Both the position numbers and the translations under genes were made by a program. Under the pieces are notes generated by a model. The model had not been told where the DNA came from, did no database searches, and saw nothing but the letters and a program-made list of their open reading frames with translations. This document shows, piece by piece, positions 61,801 to 64,000 of a DNA stretch of 64,000 nt; the stretch's first letter is position 1, and every line of letters begins with the position of its first letter. Source of the DNA: Plumapathes pennacea (Eukaryota > Cnidaria > Anthozoa > Antipatharia > Myriopathidae); assembly GCA_964036295.1 (NCBI GenBank), contig OZ038469.1, positions 18,037,591 through 18,101,590 of the forward strand. The letters are read 5' to 3'.

Positions 61801-63860
61801 AAATAAAGAATGGTGTTAGCATTTCCAGCAATATACAGTTTTCAGGCTTCGATCAAGCCAGTAAGTCGACAATGGCGCTATGTTACTTGGCGGTGCCCAA
61901 GGTAGCCTGCGTCGCATCCAAACTATTGTGCATACTGGGGAGAGCTTTTACATTGTGGCTTGACACACCAACATTAAAATGAGCAGTGAGTCAAAATTGT
62001 GACAGTATAAGTTATCGACGTAATGTGTTTGAGTTGGTATTGTCGCTTAGTTCATACATGCAGCAATATAAAGTAGAATTTATAGAATAGATTATAAATA
62101 ACCAGATTATAATTTCAATGGTTTTATAAAGTATAAAGTATACATCCATTCCACGTCTTCGTCCAGGTGACCCCGGCACGATTCTTTGCTTTGGTCAGGG
62201 AGACAGCGCACCATATCCTGCTGATGGGCTTGGTGAGTGCGATTGCATTGAAGTCCTTTACTGAGAGGCGCTTGTTGTAAGATATAACTGATTCATATGA
62301 GCGGCACGTTCCAACATGTCCAATTCTTTACCAGACTAAATAACTGATTAACCCAACTAATCATTTTAGATCCCAGTGGCCCTGTACCAACATCAGGCGA
62401 AGTCTCTTCCCCACCCGGGATATCCCAGGCCCCAACCTCTCTTTCAATCCCTGTATCGGAGCAAATAAGTACAGCAGCCGCACCAACCCAGACTCCAGGA
62501 CCTGTGAGCGGAGAACTACAGAAGGTTCTAAATTTCCATGCCAGATACAAGTCGATCTCAGCAAAAGGCGATGTAAGTTCAATGTCACAGTCCTTTAAAG
62601 TTAGTACGGAGAAGCTGTAATCGGGTCAGAAAATTGACTGATTGAGTTGAGGTTCACCGTTGTGAATGACATAAACATTCTCAATGAATAACATGATGTA
62701 AAGAAAGGTGAAAGTAATTACTTGCACGCAAATATCGCTGTGATTCCACAATCCTGTCACCACCCGGCACGTCAAATATTAATTTATACAGAAAGTTACA
62801 GTTGTGTACCAATCCATCTACCAACAAAGACTTAGGGCCGATGTTTTAAACAAAGTCTAATTTAGACCTGGTTTATCGCTAAATTGAAGTTTAGACGGAC
62901 GCCGTAAAACAGGGTTAACCAAACGTTAAATTGCATTTTTAGAACATGGATCGGAGTCAGTTTATAAAGACGACGTTTAGCCGTTGTCCGTTAAGCATGG
63001 CTATTGTTTAAATCTTGTTTAGACCAGGACTTTTTTAACCGCGGTCTAAACCTTGTTTAAAAAATCGGCCCTTAAAGTCTAACTTGTCAATAATGCACAA
63101 CCTCTCCACACAGCGGGAAGTTAGTAAGGATATCTTGACCCAAGAAACATATTATTTATGGTATTTAGAAAAATGGGCAAAACTATTTCATCTTTCAAAA
63201 GAAGTTTGGTTAATCAGTAAGTCCATTATTTTGCAGGGAACTTATTACGGAGACCAGAACGGAGGTGGCTACTGTTCTCTTAACCCTTTATCACCCATTG
63301 CCAGTCAGCCCGGGTGGATTCAAGTTGCAGTCTCTCCAGACACTTATCTCAATTCTATTGCCTGTGGAGCGTGTCTTTTGATTTATGGCAGCGGTCAAGG
63401 GCTTGGAAACGATCCGATTGAAGGGCTATATAAGGCTGTGGTGACGGACAGTTGTCCCGGATGTTACGCCAACAGTAAGTGAAGCAAGATCATCTCAGTG
63501 GAATTTACGTTCAAAATTTTGGCACTGCCGTAGATAGCATAATGATTGTGACATTTCATGCCAGTTGCACAAGATAGAGGATAGGGTTACCTCTTTTACC
63601 ATTTGCAGACACGTACTTTGACGATTTGTTTTCGACAAAATATATACAAACAACTTGACTGAATAAATATCAATATTATTCTTAACCGCGCGTATCATTA
63701 TAACTACAGGTCTGGATTTCGCCAAAAGCGGTGACGGTAGATGGAAGTTAACGTTCAAAGCTATCGACTGCCCTACGCTGAGTGGACAAGATGGTAAAAT
63801 CCAGTTCAAGTTTGAGGGCAGCAATCCTTGGTACTTTAAAATCCAAGTGCGGAACGCAAT
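55804..63860 (+). CDS. Multi-module expansin-like protein, at least three expansin modules (expansin gene 3; 3' end outside window)
   Basis: Exons: 55804-55857 (signal peptide, MSGPTIALAIFVSITLL), 55955-56038, module 1 at 56774-57011/57174-57324/57424-57647/57778-57843, linkers 58006-58137, 58402-58533, 58670-58801, 58938-59069, 59206-59337, 59474-59646, module 2 at 59938-60175/61283-61433/61637-61860/62167-62232, linker 62370-62572, module 3 at 63237-63474/63710-63860, then off the window. At least 973 codons keep frame. Modules 1 and 2 have identical exon lengths (238, 151, 224, 66), and module 3 repeats the first two. Each has TYxG, GxCSLxPLSPIASQPGW, a VVTDSCxGC Asp motif, and a CBM63-like WYFKxQVRN. 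Linkers are Ser/Thr/Pro-rich and end in a short FHARYKS segment before the next barrel. No CBM14 is seen within the window. Predicted role: secreted multivalent polysaccharide-binding or loosening protein. Confidence 0.88.
58006..59473 (+). repeat. Amplified linker exons: 268-bp exon-plus-intron tandem array
   Basis: Exon starts at 58402, 58670, 58938, 59206 and 59474 are spaced exactly 268 bp. A more diverged founder exon lies at 58006. Each full linker exon is 132 nt, phase 1 at both ends, and encodes a 44-residue unit with SQAPTSLSTIGSEQ and TSDGI. The copies at 58670, 58938 and 59206 are virtually identical in intron as well as exon, so the last duplications are recent. Because the exons are symmetrical, any copy number keeps frame. 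Confidence 0.95.
60410..61248. mobile_element. 839-bp non-autonomous DNA transposon in an intron of expansin gene 3
   Basis: The left end (ctgctaatctctctttaagg then cggacac) pairs with the reverse complement of the right end (cagtcaactctctccaag then cggacac). TA lies on both sides. The interior holds an (aat)n stretch and repeats of ctaaattacaataaaa, with no transposase. Its ends resemble those of the element at 44045-44252. It fills most of the unusually long intron inside module 2. Confidence 0.75.
62835..63071. mobile_element. 237-bp PIF/Harbinger-like MITE with TTA target-site duplication
   Basis: The ends gggccgatgttttaaacaaa and tttaaaaaatcggccc form inverted repeats extending over about 35 bp. 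TTA flanks both sides (62832-62834 and 63072-63074). A GGGCC-type terminus with a three-base TTA duplication is typical of PIF/Harbinger elements. There is no transposase. It lies in the intron before module 3 of expansin gene 3. Confidence 0.8.
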
Positions 63861-64000
63861 GTGAGTCTGGTGTAAAATCCTTGCTGTTTCATAATATATA
63901 ATTATGACTCCGTTCGCACTTTGTCTTGTGAAATTAGAACAAAATAATATCTATTTAATGATAGAGGCCACGTTTACAATTTTTGAAGTGCAAGCGGCAC
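63861..64000. other. Intron of expansin gene 3 at the window edge
   Basis: Follows the donor at 63860 (caatgtgagt). By analogy with modules 1 and 2, the next exon (224 nt, the second half of the CBM63-like domain) should lie just outside the window. Confidence 0.7.

Noticed and set aside
44826-63860. Bacterial contamination or very recent bacterial transfer as source of the expansin genes
   Set aside because: All modules are interrupted by spliceosomal introns at shared positions, carry animal signal peptides and CBM14 domains, and lie next to ordinary animal genes. An ancient transfer remains possible.

Overview
The window is nuclear DNA of an animal. Every recognisable gene is split by GT-AG introns and the proteins are metazoan: a receptor tyrosine kinase with fibronectin III domains, an ankyrin-HECT ubiquitin ligase, dipeptidyl peptidase 3 and animal-type phosphomevalonate kinase. 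Dense short non-autonomous DNA transposons and expansin genes joined to chitin-binding domains suggest a cnidarian, probably an anthozoan such as a coral or sea anemone. That placement is inference, not demonstrated.

Layout. 1-1255: repeat-rich, with a fold-back element. 1256-10391: a 345-bp satellite of about 26.5 units with higher-order structure, followed to about 11.3 kb by diverged fragments of the same family. 11611-26118 (minus): a receptor tyrosine kinase of about 30 exons, with a Cys-rich N-terminus, an ectodomain built from repeated three-exon FN3 cassettes, one TM helix and a split kinase. 26119-28178: intergenic. 28179-36536 (minus): an ankyrin/HECT E3 ligase in 16 exons, whose frame closes at 1263 aa. 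36978-43303 (minus): DPP3 in 17 exons, whose frame closes at 734 aa. 43360-44004 (plus): an intronless PMVK that diverges from DPP3 across only 56 bp.

44826-63860 (plus) is the most unusual part: three consecutive expansin-like genes, each encoding a double-psi beta-barrel followed by a CBM63-like domain. Gene 1 ends in a CBM14 chitin-binding domain plus a long Asn/Ser-rich tail with alternative last exons. Gene 2 ends in CBM14. Gene 3 repeats the whole expansin module at least three times and runs off the window. Its modules are joined by Ser/Thr/Pro linkers, one of them amplified by tandem duplication of a 268-bp exon-plus-intron unit. Introns in all three genes fall at equivalent places and phases, so they are host genes related by duplication and not bacterial contamination. 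Their domain content predicts secreted, non-hydrolytic polysaccharide-loosening proteins aimed at chitin or cellulose.

Splice sites were placed by eye from GT/AG consensus, open frame and family similarity. The HECT and DPP3 models and the three expansin models keep frame throughout. The kinase model has one unresolved junction between about 22.4 and 23.3 kb.
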